64,000 nt of DNA from Bacteroidota bacterium (GTDB lineage: Bacteria > Bacteroidota > Bacteroidia > Chitinophagales > Saprospiraceae). Each line of letters begins with the position of its first letter. Position 1 is the first letter of the stretch. The notes beneath the pieces are model-generated. The model did not search any database. It saw only the letters and a program-made list of their open reading frames with translations, and was not told the DNA's origin. This document shows, piece by piece, positions 36,546 through 45,058 of the stretch. Made by a program: the position numbers and the translations under genes. The stretch covers positions 1-64,000 of the forward strand of contig JAHEAQ010000003.1 in assembly GCA_024642705.1 (NCBI GenBank), written 5' to 3'.

Positions 36546-38657
36546 TTATATTTTTGATTTAAGTGCATAAGCCACCAATTTATTACCTGGCTTGGTGCCT
36601 AATTTTTCACCTCCGCATGCAAGGACTATAAATTGTTTTCCAGAAGCCAAGTAGGTAGCTGGCGTTGCAAACGAAGACGCTGGTAAAATATCTTCCCAAA
36701 GCAATTTCCCATTATTTCGATCAAAAATTCTAATTTTTGAATCTTTTGTTGCTGCAATAATCAACAAGCCATTTTCGGTAATTATTGGGCCACCATAATT
36801 TTCTGTGCCAGTTGGTGGATATCCAAGTTTGGTTAAACTGTCAATTTCACCAAAAGGAATTTTCCATAAATATTCGCCAGTATTTAAATCAATAGCATTC
36901 AATGTTCCCCAAGGTGGACTTAATGCTGGCAAACCATTCGCATCAAGAAATTTTGTATAACCCAAATGCCTGTAAGGTGCTTGATATGCTTTTGTTTTGT
37001 CGACTTCCTCAACCTCTTTTTTCTCTTGACCAAATATGAAATCAATCAAAGCATTGTGTTCATCTTCCTTGAGTACCGAAAAACCGGGCATCATGCCTTT
37101 CCCATTTTTTATTAAATTAAGAACTTCTACTTTGTTCAATCGATCGCTAGTATTTACTAATGAAGGATAGCCACTTTGGATATTTCCAGACTTATCTTTC
37201 ATATGGCAAACTGAACAATTATTAAGATATAAACTTTCCCCTTTCGATAAATTAGTTAAATCAATATCGTTCGTTTTTTCCATTTGCAGAAACCAACCCA
37301 TTTCATTAGCATTAATATAAATAATCCCATTTGATGGATCAACGCCTGCACCACCCCATTCTCCGCCGCCATCGTACCCAGGTAGAAGCAATGTTGGGAG
37401 AGTGTCAGGAGGTGAAAAGAAACCCTTATTGGATGATTTTATTTTTGCAATTATTTCATCTTTATTAGGGGCAAAAGGACTAAAATCTTTTTCTGTAATT
37501 TGATCTGATCTTCTGGAAAATGATGCTGGTTGAACAGGAATAGGTTGTGTTGGCCATGCCTCTTCACCAAAGAGGTTAGAAGTAGGCACTGATACTTCTT
37601 CAATATCAAATAATGGCTCTCCTGTTTTTCTATTAAAAACAAAAACATAACCTTGTTTTGTGATTTGTGCAACGGCTTCAATTTTCTTCCCATTTCTTTT
37701 CACCTTAAGAAGGTTAGGCGGTGCCGGAAGATCTCGATCCCAAATATCATGATGCACTAGTTGTTGGTGCCACAATAATGAACCATTTTTTGCATTAATG
37801 GCTAATAAACAATTCGAAAATAAGTTTGTGCCAATTCTATTTCCACCATAAAAATCTGGAGAGAAAGATCCAGTTGGCACATAAATAATACCAGTTGATT
37901 CATCTAAGGTCATTCCAGCCCAATTATTCCCAGCTCCAACACCACTTTCATTTTTATATAGTTCTGAATTTTTCCCAGTTTCATAACCATTTTCTCCTGG
38001 ATATGGAAAAACATGAAAACTCCATGCCAGAGAGCCATCTTTAATATTAAAAGCACGAATATCCCCAGGGGCTGCATCTGCACCTTCTGATAACCTTACC
38101 GGCATAACAATAAGATCTTTAAATATAGTACCAGGTGTATTTGAAATTATAAATTTTTCTTTCGCAACCTCGGGAAGTCCAATATGCAGGTCAACTTTGC
38201 CTTCTTCTCCAAAACCTTGAATCAATTTACCCGTTTTTGCATCCAAACATATTAAATCTTTTCCTATGGTGTAAAGGATCCTTTTGTCTTCTCCATTTTC
38301 CCAATAAGCCAATCCTCTGCTTGTACTATGCCACACTTTTTCTGCATCACCAAATTTCCAAATTTCCTTTCCTGTAGTTGCGTCAAGAGCAAAAGCCTTC
38401 AGCGCTGCACTAACACCGTATAACACTCCATCCACAACAATAGGATTCATTTGCATTTGACCAGTATCAGGAGATTCATAGGTCCAAGCCACAACCAAGT
38501 CCTTTAAGTTTTCAGGGCTAATTTGATCTAAATTTGTAAAATGACTACGATCTGGACTTCCAAGATATTCCTCCCAGCCATCATAAGATTGTTTTTTTTC
38601 TTCACACGAAGTAAAAAATAAAGTACCTAATAGAAGGATAACAATTGTTCTGCTCAT
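36546..38657 (-). CDS. PQQ-dependent dehydrogenase-like lipoprotein with inserted cytochrome c domain
   Basis: A 703-aa exported quinoprotein of the eight-bladed propeller type. Lipobox FTSC (Cys18) anchors it in the envelope. Propeller strands contain tryptophan-docking repeats (DATTGKEIWKFG, DAKTGKLIQGFG, NAKNGSLLWHQ, DLNTGEYLWKI, DRNNGKLLWE). A cytochrome c domain is inserted between late blades: CSVCH (481-485) and axial Met around 522-523. It would oxidise an alcohol, aldose or similar substrate and pass electrons to the haem. No PQQ biosynthesis gene is in the window. Its substrate cannot be told by sight. Confidence 0.88.
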   Translation of the reverse strand: MSRTIVILLLGTLFFTSCEEKKQSYDGWEEYLGSPDRSHFTNLDQISPENLKDLVVAWTYESPDTGQMQMNPIVVDGVLYGVSAALKAFALDATTGKEIWKFGDAEKVWHSTSRGLAYWENGEDKRILYTIGKDLICLDAKTGKLIQGFGEEGKVDLHIGLPEVAKEKFIISNTPGTIFKDLIVMPVRLSEGADAAPGDIRAFNIKDGSLAWSFHVFPYPGENGYETGKNSELYKNESGVGAGNNWAGMTLDESTGIIYVPTGSFSPDFYGGNRIGTNLFSNCLLAINAKNGSLLWHQQLVHHDIWDRDLPAPPNLLKVKRNGKKIEAVAQITKQGYVFVFNRKTGEPLFDIEEVSVPTSNLFGEEAWPTQPIPVQPASFSRRSDQITEKDFSPFAPNKDEIIAKIKSSNKGFFSPPDTLPTLLLPGYDGGGEWGGAGVDPSNGIIYINANEMGWFLQMEKTNDIDLTNLSKGESLYLNNCSVCHMKDKSGNIQSGYPSLVNTSDRLNKVEVLNLIKNGKGMMPGFSVLKEDEHNALIDFIFGQEKKEVEEVDKTKAYQAPYRHLGYTKFLDANGLPALSPPWGTLNAIDLNTGEYLWKIPFGEIDSLTKLGYPPTGTENYGGPIITENGLLIIAATKDSKIRIFDRNNGKLLWEDILPASSFATPATYLASGKQFIVLACGGEKLGTKPGNKLVAYALKSKI

Positions 38658-38683
38658 GATTAAAAATAATAAAAAATAAGAAC

Positions 38684-38726
38684 CAAAAAAACAAATGGCT
38701 TGCCAATATAGGTTGGCAAGCCATTT
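38684..38726 (-). terminator. Intrinsic terminator after the M1 peptidase gene
   Basis: A perfect 14-pair inverted repeat (AAATGGCTTGCCAA and its complement, 38693-38706 with 38713-38726) with a six-base loop. On the minus strand a run of seven T follows. It ends the peptidase transcript 22 bases past its stop. Confidence 0.9.
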
Positions 38727-38747
38727 TAAACAATATTATTTTACTTC

Positions 38748-40991
38748 TTAAGCCTTTCCGTTCAATTTATCAAATTTTGACTTTTCGGAAACTTTAGGGA
38801 AAACATTGTTACTGGTTTCCGTATCAGCAGTTTCTTTGAAAGGATCTAGAACTATATTAGTAACCTCTTTATCAAATGAAAATACTTTTGATATGTTTGT
38901 TTCATTCATTCTCCAGATTTCAGCAGGAATTCTTTCCACAGTTTTAGTGCCATCACTAAAAGTAAATTCCAAGATAATTGGACTAACAAGTCCACCTTTA
39001 TTGATAAATTTCATTTCATAGAAATTTTTCTTGCTAGCTTTTTCTATAATTTGTTTATCATCAACCATGTTTGCAAATTCTCCATTAAACATTGGATTAG
39101 TATTTACAATTGTCAATGGTTTTGGTCCTTTTGAAAAATCTATCGCTTCCTCAACAACTTCTTCCATAGCTTCTTCGACTGCTCCTTTTTTATTTTTTTT
39201 GGATTTTTTTCCTTTTGGTTTTTCAACCTCCACTTTTGCAATTGGTTCTGCTCCAATTTTCATCCATTTTACACCCTCAATTTCAATATCAACATGATCT
39301 ACAGTGTAAAACCAACCTTTCCAAAACCAATCCAAATCAACTGCTGAAGCATCTTCTAAGGTTCTAAATAAATCTGCAGGTTCAGGTCTTTTAAAAGCCC
39401 ATCTTTCAGCGTACTCTTTGAAAGCTGCATCAAATAATTCACGGCCCATTACAGTTTCTCTCAATATGTTTAATGCGGTTGCAGGTTTTGCATAAGCATT
39501 CCAGCCGAATTGTTTCAATTGTTCAGAATTGGTCATTATTGGCCTTATTTCATTTTTAGGCATCGTCATATATGGAACTATATTAGCTGCAGGGCCTCTT
39601 CTTGATGGAAAATCAACATATTCTTCTTGTTCTGTAAGATATTGAACAAATGTATTTAATCCTTCATCCATCCATGTCCATTGTCTTTCATCAGAATTTA
39701 TAATCATTGGAAAAAAATTATGCCCTACTTCGTGAATTATTACACCTATCATCCCATATTTTACACGGTCAGAATAAGTTCCATCTTCATTTGGTCTTCC
39801 AAAATTGAAACAAATCATTGGATATTCCATTCCAATTGAAGCAGAATGAACGGAAATCGCTTTCACATATGGATATTCAATGGTATGTCTTGAATACGCT
39901 TTTAAGGTTGCTACGACAGCTTTTGTTGATTCTTGCTCCCAAAGTGGATTTCCTTCTTTTGGATAATATGACATCGCTAATGGAGTCTTTGTATCCAACT
40001 TGACAGCTTGACAATCCCAAATAAACTTTCTTGAACTTGCGAAGGCAAAATCTCTAACATTCTCAGCATAATATACCCAAGATTTAAATCCTGTAGATTT
40101 TGTTTTTTCATTTTCTATTGCTTCCTCTTGAGTTACAATGATCACAGGTTTATCATAAGAAGTTTTGGATTGATTGAATCTAGCTAAATGAGCGGCAGAC
40201 AAAACTTCTTCAGGGTTTTGCAAGGTGCCAGTCGCAGCTACTATATGATCTTCTGGAACAGTTAATTTAACTGTATAATCTCCAAATTCAAGAGCAAATT
40301 CTCCACTTCCCAAAAATTGTTTGTTTTGCCATCCATTCACATCATCATAAACTGCTAATCTTGGAAAAAACTGAGCAATAGTGTACAAATAATTATCGTC
40401 TTTTGGAAAATACTCATAACCACTTCTTCCACCCTCACTCATTCTATCATTTATATTATAATTCCAAGCAATGTTGAATTCATAGCTACCACCTACCTGA
40501 ATTGGTTGCGGAAGATCTATTCTCATCATAGTTTGATTGATAACATATTTTAATGCTTGACCATTAGTTGTTGTAATTGATTCAATATTGAAACCTCTTT
40601 CAAAATCTTTTTCCATGCCCATAGAAAGAAATTTTGCAGGAATAGAATCACCTAGAGGAGTTGCACGTGTCTTCATGGTATTACTATCCTTATTTCGCAT
40701 GTTCTGATCCAATTGAATCCATAGGTATTTCAAGGTATGCGGAGAATTATTATGGTAGGTAATTTTCTCTGTTCCAGAAATTGATTGGTTTAAATCGTTC
40801 AAAGTAATTGAAATATTGTAATCCACTTTTTGCTGCCAATATTTTTCTCCTGGAGCACCACTACCAGTTCTATATTCATTAGGAGTCGGAAGGATTGAAC
40901 CCAATTGTTCGAATTTTGCATCCCATTCCTGTTGAGCAAAAAATACGGTTGAAATAAATGCTAAATTGATAACTAAAATAATTCTCTTCAT
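38748..40991 (-). CDS. Secreted M1 family zinc metallopeptidase
   Basis: A 747-aa exported aminopeptidase-like enzyme. Signal peptide MKRIILVINLAFISTVFFAQ leads to an N-terminal beta domain and a catalytic domain with the GxMEN-like GMEYP (387-391), HEVGH (420-424) and the third zinc ligand Glu443 (MDEGL). A Lys/Glu-rich, low-complexity insert (around 615-650, KGKKSKKNKKGAVEEAMEEVVEEA) separates the catalytic part from the C-terminal beta domain. It would remove N-terminal residues from peptides outside the cytoplasm. It has a promoter-like box upstream and its own terminator. Confidence 0.9.
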   Translation of the reverse strand: MKRIILVINLAFISTVFFAQQEWDAKFEQLGSILPTPNEYRTGSGAPGEKYWQQKVDYNISITLNDLNQSISGTEKITYHNNSPHTLKYLWIQLDQNMRNKDSNTMKTRATPLGDSIPAKFLSMGMEKDFERGFNIESITTTNGQALKYVINQTMMRIDLPQPIQVGGSYEFNIAWNYNINDRMSEGGRSGYEYFPKDDNYLYTIAQFFPRLAVYDDVNGWQNKQFLGSGEFALEFGDYTVKLTVPEDHIVAATGTLQNPEEVLSAAHLARFNQSKTSYDKPVIIVTQEEAIENEKTKSTGFKSWVYYAENVRDFAFASSRKFIWDCQAVKLDTKTPLAMSYYPKEGNPLWEQESTKAVVATLKAYSRHTIEYPYVKAISVHSASIGMEYPMICFNFGRPNEDGTYSDRVKYGMIGVIIHEVGHNFFPMIINSDERQWTWMDEGLNTFVQYLTEQEEYVDFPSRRGPAANIVPYMTMPKNEIRPIMTNSEQLKQFGWNAYAKPATALNILRETVMGRELFDAAFKEYAERWAFKRPEPADLFRTLEDASAVDLDWFWKGWFYTVDHVDIEIEGVKWMKIGAEPIAKVEVEKPKGKKSKKNKKGAVEEAMEEVVEEAIDFSKGPKPLTIVNTNPMFNGEFANMVDDKQIIEKASKKNFYEMKFINKGGLVSPIILEFTFSDGTKTVERIPAEIWRMNETNISKVFSFDKEVTNIVLDPFKETADTETSNNVFPKVSEKSKFDKLNGKA

Positions 40992-41034
40992 AATTTTATA
41001 AATCTTTTTTGTGCTTTATGTAGCTTGAAAAATG

Positions 41035-41042
41035 CAAAAATA
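41035..41042 (-). promoter_or_regulatory. Putative -7 box (TATTTTTG) for the M1 peptidase gene
   Basis: The minus strand reads TATTTTTG followed by CA, a full TAnnTTTG match, 43 bases before the ATG. The -33 region has no clear TTG. Confidence 0.4.
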
Positions 41043-41125
41043 GAATAGTTTCTTTTATTTCTGAAACTTTAATAAAAAGTAATTTGTTTTTATTATTCTC
41101 TTTTAACTTTTATACTTCATTGCAT

Positions 41126-41608
41126 ATGCTTGTTTTAATTTCGATAATTGCTTTTCTGTTCCCTCATGATTTACATTTAAGCATAGGTAATATAAGTTAC
41201 AATAGTGATCAACACAGAATGGAGATTGAACAAAGGATTTTTTTTGATGATTTAGAAACCAGTTTTAAATCTCAATTGCAAGATAAAAACTTCAACATTT
41301 TATCTCCGAATTCGTCTAATTACGATTATGATTCCTTATTTATTTCATATTTGAATAAGAATATTCAAATCACACTAGAAAATAAACCTATTAAATTATC
41401 ATTATTAGAATATGAGGCTGATGATGAAGCATTTGTTTTTTTTCTATACGCAGAAAATATTCCATCCATAAATACCATCAATCTTTATTCAAGTATTCTT
41501 TTTGAAATGTTCGAAGGCCAAACGAATATAGTAAGTGTGAAAATTAACGGAATCAAAAAAAGTGAAAAATTTCGGAAAGGAAGCAAAGGCATTGAAATGA
41601 CTTTCTAA
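41126..41608 (+). CDS. DUF6702 family exported protein
   Basis: A 160-aa protein. An upstream TTG at 41084 is in frame, but the ATG at 41126 gives a short signal peptide (MLVLISIIAFLFPHDLHL) and is preferred. The mature part matches the DUF6702 pattern: His-Asp-Leu-His-Leu-Ser near the start, IEQRIFFDDLE around 44-54, and an even set of beta strands. The function is unknown; members in Bacteroidota are small periplasmic proteins that often sit near M1 peptidases, as here (divergent, about 135 bases apart). Confidence 0.82.
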   Translation: MLVLISIIAFLFPHDLHLSIGNISYNSDQHRMEIEQRIFFDDLETSFKSQLQDKNFNILSPNSSNYDYDSLFISYLNKNIQITLENKPIKLSLLEYEADDEAFVFFLYAENIPSINTINLYSSILFEMFEGQTNIVSVKINGIKKSEKFRKGSKGIEMTF

Positions 41609-41952
41609 TTCATGAAGTAATCCAAGAACATATTTTTAAATCTAATGCAAATGTTACTCATTTGTGATGTTAAATACAATGAAACAGAATTATGCAGCCA
41701 ACATGCAGTTCATGCCAAGTAAATAAGATAATGAAGTAAAAAATTAAAAGTGCTCCAATCCCAAATATATAATAGTAAATCCGAATACTGTTCTTCAATT
41801 TCATTTCGGATTCTGCAATTTCAGAAATCAGAATTATAACCTAAAACAGGGTTATTTTCATAATTTTTTAAAAATAATTCCAAAAAACGGTAACAGAATT
41901 CAAGTTTTCAACACTAATACTAAAAGAGCATAAACTTAAAACTAGTATTCAT
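41609..41952. other. Intergenic region before the transposase-like gene
   Basis: A 344-base AT-rich stretch. A minus-strand ATG frame of 44 codons (41670-41804) would encode a short protein with one membrane helix (FGIGALLIFYFIILF), but no family or ribosome signal supports it. No clear paired inverted repeats of the type that flank HUH elements were found. Confidence 0.4.
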
Positions 41953-42636
41953 ATGAAAACGATACATTTATTTGAGGAACATATTTATTTGATAAGTAAC
42001 CATTCAGTCGCTAGAAATCCGATGTTTTCCTCACCTTCAATGCAAAATTATTTTAAGTTGAAGATGGAGAAATACTTAAAACCAATTGCAGAGATTATTG
42101 CTTATAGCTTGATTGGCAATGAATTCCTAATGTTGGTCAAATTGAAAAAGCGGGATGATTTTAGTGCTCATTATTTATCGAACCCAAAAAATGTCATTCC
42201 TGAAGATGAGATTCCAGAATCGACTTATATTTTTTCTCAAGCCATGGCCAACTTACAAGTAAGTTTTGTTAAACATTTTAATCATTTACATAAGCGATCT
42301 GGCACATTAGTAGCTAGCAGATTTGGTAGAAAGTTGGTAGAAAGTAAAAATGAGATGAATGAATTGATAGAAAAAATAAATAAAGGTGAAGAGCGTTCCC
42401 ATTATTCTGGAATTTGGGTTAATGAAATAATGAAGGAGAAAAAACCAATGACCAGTGAGTGGCTGTATAGTGAGGTTTTCAAGGGAGGAGCGAAATGTAC
42501 TGAAGGGTACTTGAATGCTCATTTAGCTAACCTCGGAGCTTGTTTCGAAATTCTTCCCTCTTACCAACTTCCATCCACAAATAATTTCTTCTTCCATCAA
42601 ATTTTTAAAATTTTTCGACAAAAAGCACACCCATAA
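41953..42636 (+). CDS. Degenerate HUH (Y1/RAYT-like) transposase-derived protein
   Basis: A 227-aa protein that keeps the outline of Bacteroidota REP-associated tyrosine transposases. These have an N-terminal strand-His region, a helix, then a segment AYSLIGNEFLMLVKLK (50-65) where active relatives read AYCLMPNHFHFLV. The following FSQAMANLQVSFVKHFNHLHKRSG (about 94-117) matches the usual SRQFSNFFNSYAKAINK-RxG part. The two HUH His positions are Glu57 and Leu59, and the normal YIHxNP Tyr motif is replaced around KINKGE (141-146). The frame is intact with no stops, so a non-catalytic DNA-binding role is possible. The family call is by eye and moderate. Confidence 0.68.
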   Translation: MKTIHLFEEHIYLISNHSVARNPMFSSPSMQNYFKLKMEKYLKPIAEIIAYSLIGNEFLMLVKLKKRDDFSAHYLSNPKNVIPEDEIPESTYIFSQAMANLQVSFVKHFNHLHKRSGTLVASRFGRKLVESKNEMNELIEKINKGEERSHYSGIWVNEIMKEKKPMTSEWLYSEVFKGGAKCTEGYLNAHLANLGACFEILPSYQLPSTNNFFFHQIFKIFRQKAHP

Positions 42637-42716
42637 TCCAATTCCTTCCTTAATTATTTCTCTTAATCTATTTTTTAAGCAATTAACTATTTAATCGCTA
42701 AGTCGACCCTTTGTCA

Positions 42717-43658
42717 TTAATATTTTGAAATTGCCTGCTTTTTCATTCTTTTGGCTTTTATTTTACTTAACAAATCAGTATTGGTGTTAATAAAATAAAC
42801 TCCTGTAAGCATTACAATCATTGCAATAACTGTTCTAAGTGAAATTTCCTCCTTTCTTATAAACCAACCAAGAAATACTGCAACAATTGGGTGAACATAT
42901 GTTGATGTGGCCACTTTTTCTGGAGAAACATTTTTCAGCAGAAAATTGAAAGCTGAATAAGCTATAACTGATCCAAATAGTACAAGATAACCCCAAGATA
43001 AAAATATTTTTAATTCCCAAGTTGAAATTTGCAAATTACTATAATCATCTACCGCCAAACTTAACCCAAAAATCACAACAGCAGAAACCAACATTTGAAG
43101 AGATGCTATTGTAAACATAGATTTTGGAAAGTCAGCTCTGCTAATAAAAACGGAGCCTATTGCCCATGCAATTATCGACATCATTATAGCAAGAACTCCC
43201 TTAACATCATCGGGACCAGAAACAATTGTTTGTTGACTCACCAATAAATACATTCCTAGCATTCCAATGATGCAACCTATGAATTTATTCCATTTTGGTA
43301 AAGTTTTATTTACAATCCAAAGCAACAAAACTATCATTAAAGGTTCAATTGAAATAATGAGTGCTGTTATTCCAGAATCAATAAATTGTTCTGCCCAAAC
43401 TGCTCCAGTGAGTCCAATACCTAGAAAAAACAGACTACTTATTACGATGTTTCTTGCTTGAAGAGGTGTTGGTCTTTCCCACTTACCAATTAATTTTGTT
43501 ATCACTAGAAGAAGAGAACCAGCAACAAACAATCGAGTCCACACTAAGATAAATGGTGGAATGGATTCTATAGCTATAATATTAGCAAGATAAGTGCTCC
43601 CCCAAACAATGTAGATTATAAAAAATGAAACAATAATAAGATTCCTATTCACAATCAT
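42717..43658 (-). CDS. EamA/DMT family transporter
   Basis: A 313-aa inner-membrane protein with about ten hydrophobic helices in two repeated EamA halves. The first has VWGSTYLANIIAIESIPPF and the second has AWAIGSVFISR and SVIAYSAFNFLLKNVSP, both typical of the drug/metabolite transporter superfamily (YdcZ/RhaT-like). Members export amino acids, metabolites or drugs. The substrate is unknown. It is a single gene with no close partner on this strand; the C-terminal tail is basic (KAKRMKKQA). Confidence 0.88.
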   Translation of the reverse strand: MIVNRNLIIVSFFIIYIVWGSTYLANIIAIESIPPFILVWTRLFVAGSLLLVITKLIGKWERPTPLQARNIVISSLFFLGIGLTGAVWAEQFIDSGITALIISIEPLMIVLLLWIVNKTLPKWNKFIGCIIGMLGMYLLVSQQTIVSGPDDVKGVLAIMMSIIAWAIGSVFISRADFPKSMFTIASLQMLVSAVVIFGLSLAVDDYSNLQISTWELKIFLSWGYLVLFGSVIAYSAFNFLLKNVSPEKVATSTYVHPIVAVFLGWFIRKEEISLRTVIAMIVMLTGVYFINTNTDLLSKIKAKRMKKQAISKY

Positions 43659-43751
43659 AATTTAATTTTTAATGATTCCTTGTTGAATAAATGGCTTTAC
43701 TTTAACCTAAAACCCTAAAAGATTTCATTTTAATCTTAATAGATTTAAATT

Positions 43752-44363
43752 TTATTTCATCTTTGGTCTTCTCCTTTTTCCGCCTCCACCTGCCATTCTG
43801 AATCCACTTTGCCCCATTGTACTTGCTATTTTTGCTTGTCCACGATTTGCAAAAGCCTTTTCAAATTGTTGTATTTGATCTTTTATTGCACCTTCAGAAA
43901 CCTTTAATTTTTTAGCATCATTGAAATAAATTTTTGCGGCATTCCATTTATTTTTGATCGCATTAATGTTTGCTAACTGTAGTAAGACCATTGCCTTTTC
44001 ATTATCAGTTGGCAACTTTAGAGACAGAGCTTTTTGAAAGAGTGATTCAGCTTCATTGTTTTCCTTTTTATTCATTGCAATGGACCCTTTCATGATATAA
44101 TAAATGGCCCTATTGGTCACATATAATAATTTAGGTGAAAGAGTCAATCCAAGTCTTTTATCTGCTCCTTCAAAATCAGTTTTTTGGATAAATTGGGCAG
44201 CAGAATTCACAGTTCCAAGCAGAAAATAGCTTGCCAATAGTCCCAAAGACAAAAGAATAAACCATATTCCATACCAAACACCAAAAGCTGAAATAAGCCA
44301 AATTCCGAGAATCATGGTCAATGCAATTAGTCCTAATTTCAAATAAACATTTATTGTAAACAT
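43752..44363 (-). CDS. Two-helix membrane protein with TPR region and basic Gly/Arg tail
   Basis: A 203-aa protein. Residues 7-27 and 29-48 are membrane helices. Residues about 65-170 form TPR-like helices with an Ala/Leu pattern (MKGSIAMNKKENNEAESLFQKAL, LLQLANINAIKNKWNAAKIYF). The last 20 residues are basic and Gly-rich (AGGGGKRRRPKMK). The family is not named here. It lies eight bases after the spermidine-synthase-like gene on the same strand, so the three minus-strand genes 43752-46263 probably form an operon. The basic tail could contact nucleic acid or phospholipid; this is inference. Confidence 0.7.
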   Translation of the reverse strand: MFTINVYLKLGLIALTMILGIWLISAFGVWYGIWFILLSLGLLASYFLLGTVNSAAQFIQKTDFEGADKRLGLTLSPKLLYVTNRAIYYIMKGSIAMNKKENNEAESLFQKALSLKLPTDNEKAMVLLQLANINAIKNKWNAAKIYFNDAKKLKVSEGAIKDQIQQFEKAFANRGQAKIASTMGQSGFRMAGGGGKRRRPKMK

Positions 44364-44371
44364 AGTGCTTT

Positions 44372-45058
44372 TTATTTATTTTGTAAATTTACTATTTTCT
44401 TATTTAAGATCATTTTATTTCCTTGTGTTTGGATAAAAGATCCACTTTCAAAAACAGACAAAAATTTATTTTCAAAAAAAGTATCCGCTTTATTCCTATC
44501 ATTTTCTGAATGATATAAATGGTTCCAAATTAATAGACCATTTTTAGTCAATGCTTTTTTCAAATTTTCGATAAAATCCAACTCCAAAAACTGCGGCGGA
44601 ATGACATCTTCTAGAAAAACATCCATTGCAATTAAATCAAATTTTTTTCTGTTAAGTTCCATGAAAATTTTCGCATCAGAAATTATAAACTCTAGCGGAG
44701 ATTTAATTTCTGAAGCCATATACTTATTGAATAAATATAAAACTTCTTCATCATATTCTATGCATGTGAAATTCGCACTGAAACCTTTTGTTTTTTCCAA
44801 CATGTAAGGAATACTGCCAAGCCCAAAACCCAAAATCAATATATCTTTGCCATTGAATTGCGAAAGATCTAATTTTGAAAAGGTGTCCCAATAATTATCA
44901 TATTTTGTACCAAATGAATATATCGCATCTTTCACGCACAACTGATATTGTCCTTGGGAAAAACAAACATATAATTCTGGGTTCAGTTCTGAATCAATAC
45001 TTTCAATATGTATTTCTTTGAAATAACTCCAAATTATTTTCCACCATGGCTGTTTCAT
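44372..45058 (-). CDS. Spermidine-synthase-like methyltransferase-fold protein
   Basis: A 228-aa Rossmann-fold protein. The SAM-binding-type loop is ILILGFGLGSIPYML (about 71-85), followed by an acidic residue pair in CIEYDEEVLYLF and an AMDVFLEDVIPPQFLE segment near 149-165 as in spermidine synthase relatives. It lacks clear polyamine-site residues and is shorter than true SpeE, so the substrate is uncertain. The ATG overlaps the stop of the GlmU-like gene by four bases, so the two are translationally coupled. No signal peptide. Confidence 0.78.
   Translation of the reverse strand: MKQPWWKIIWSYFKEIHIESIDSELNPELYVCFSQGQYQLCVKDAIYSFGTKYDNYWDTFSKLDLSQFNGKDILILGFGLGSIPYMLEKTKGFSANFTCIEYDEEVLYLFNKYMASEIKSPLEFIISDAKIFMELNRKKFDLIAMDVFLEDVIPPQFLELDFIENLKKALTKNGLLIWNHLYHSENDRNKADTFFENKFLSVFESGSFIQTQGNKMILNKKIVNLQNK

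Noticed and set aside
41084-41125. TTG-started extension of the DUF6702 gene
   Set aside because: The ATG at 41126 gives a clean signal peptide and the extension is AT-rich leader.
41609-41952. Flanking inverted repeats of an active HUH element
   Set aside because: No paired repeats with matching spacing were found, and the protein lacks HUH residues, so it is not called a mobile element.
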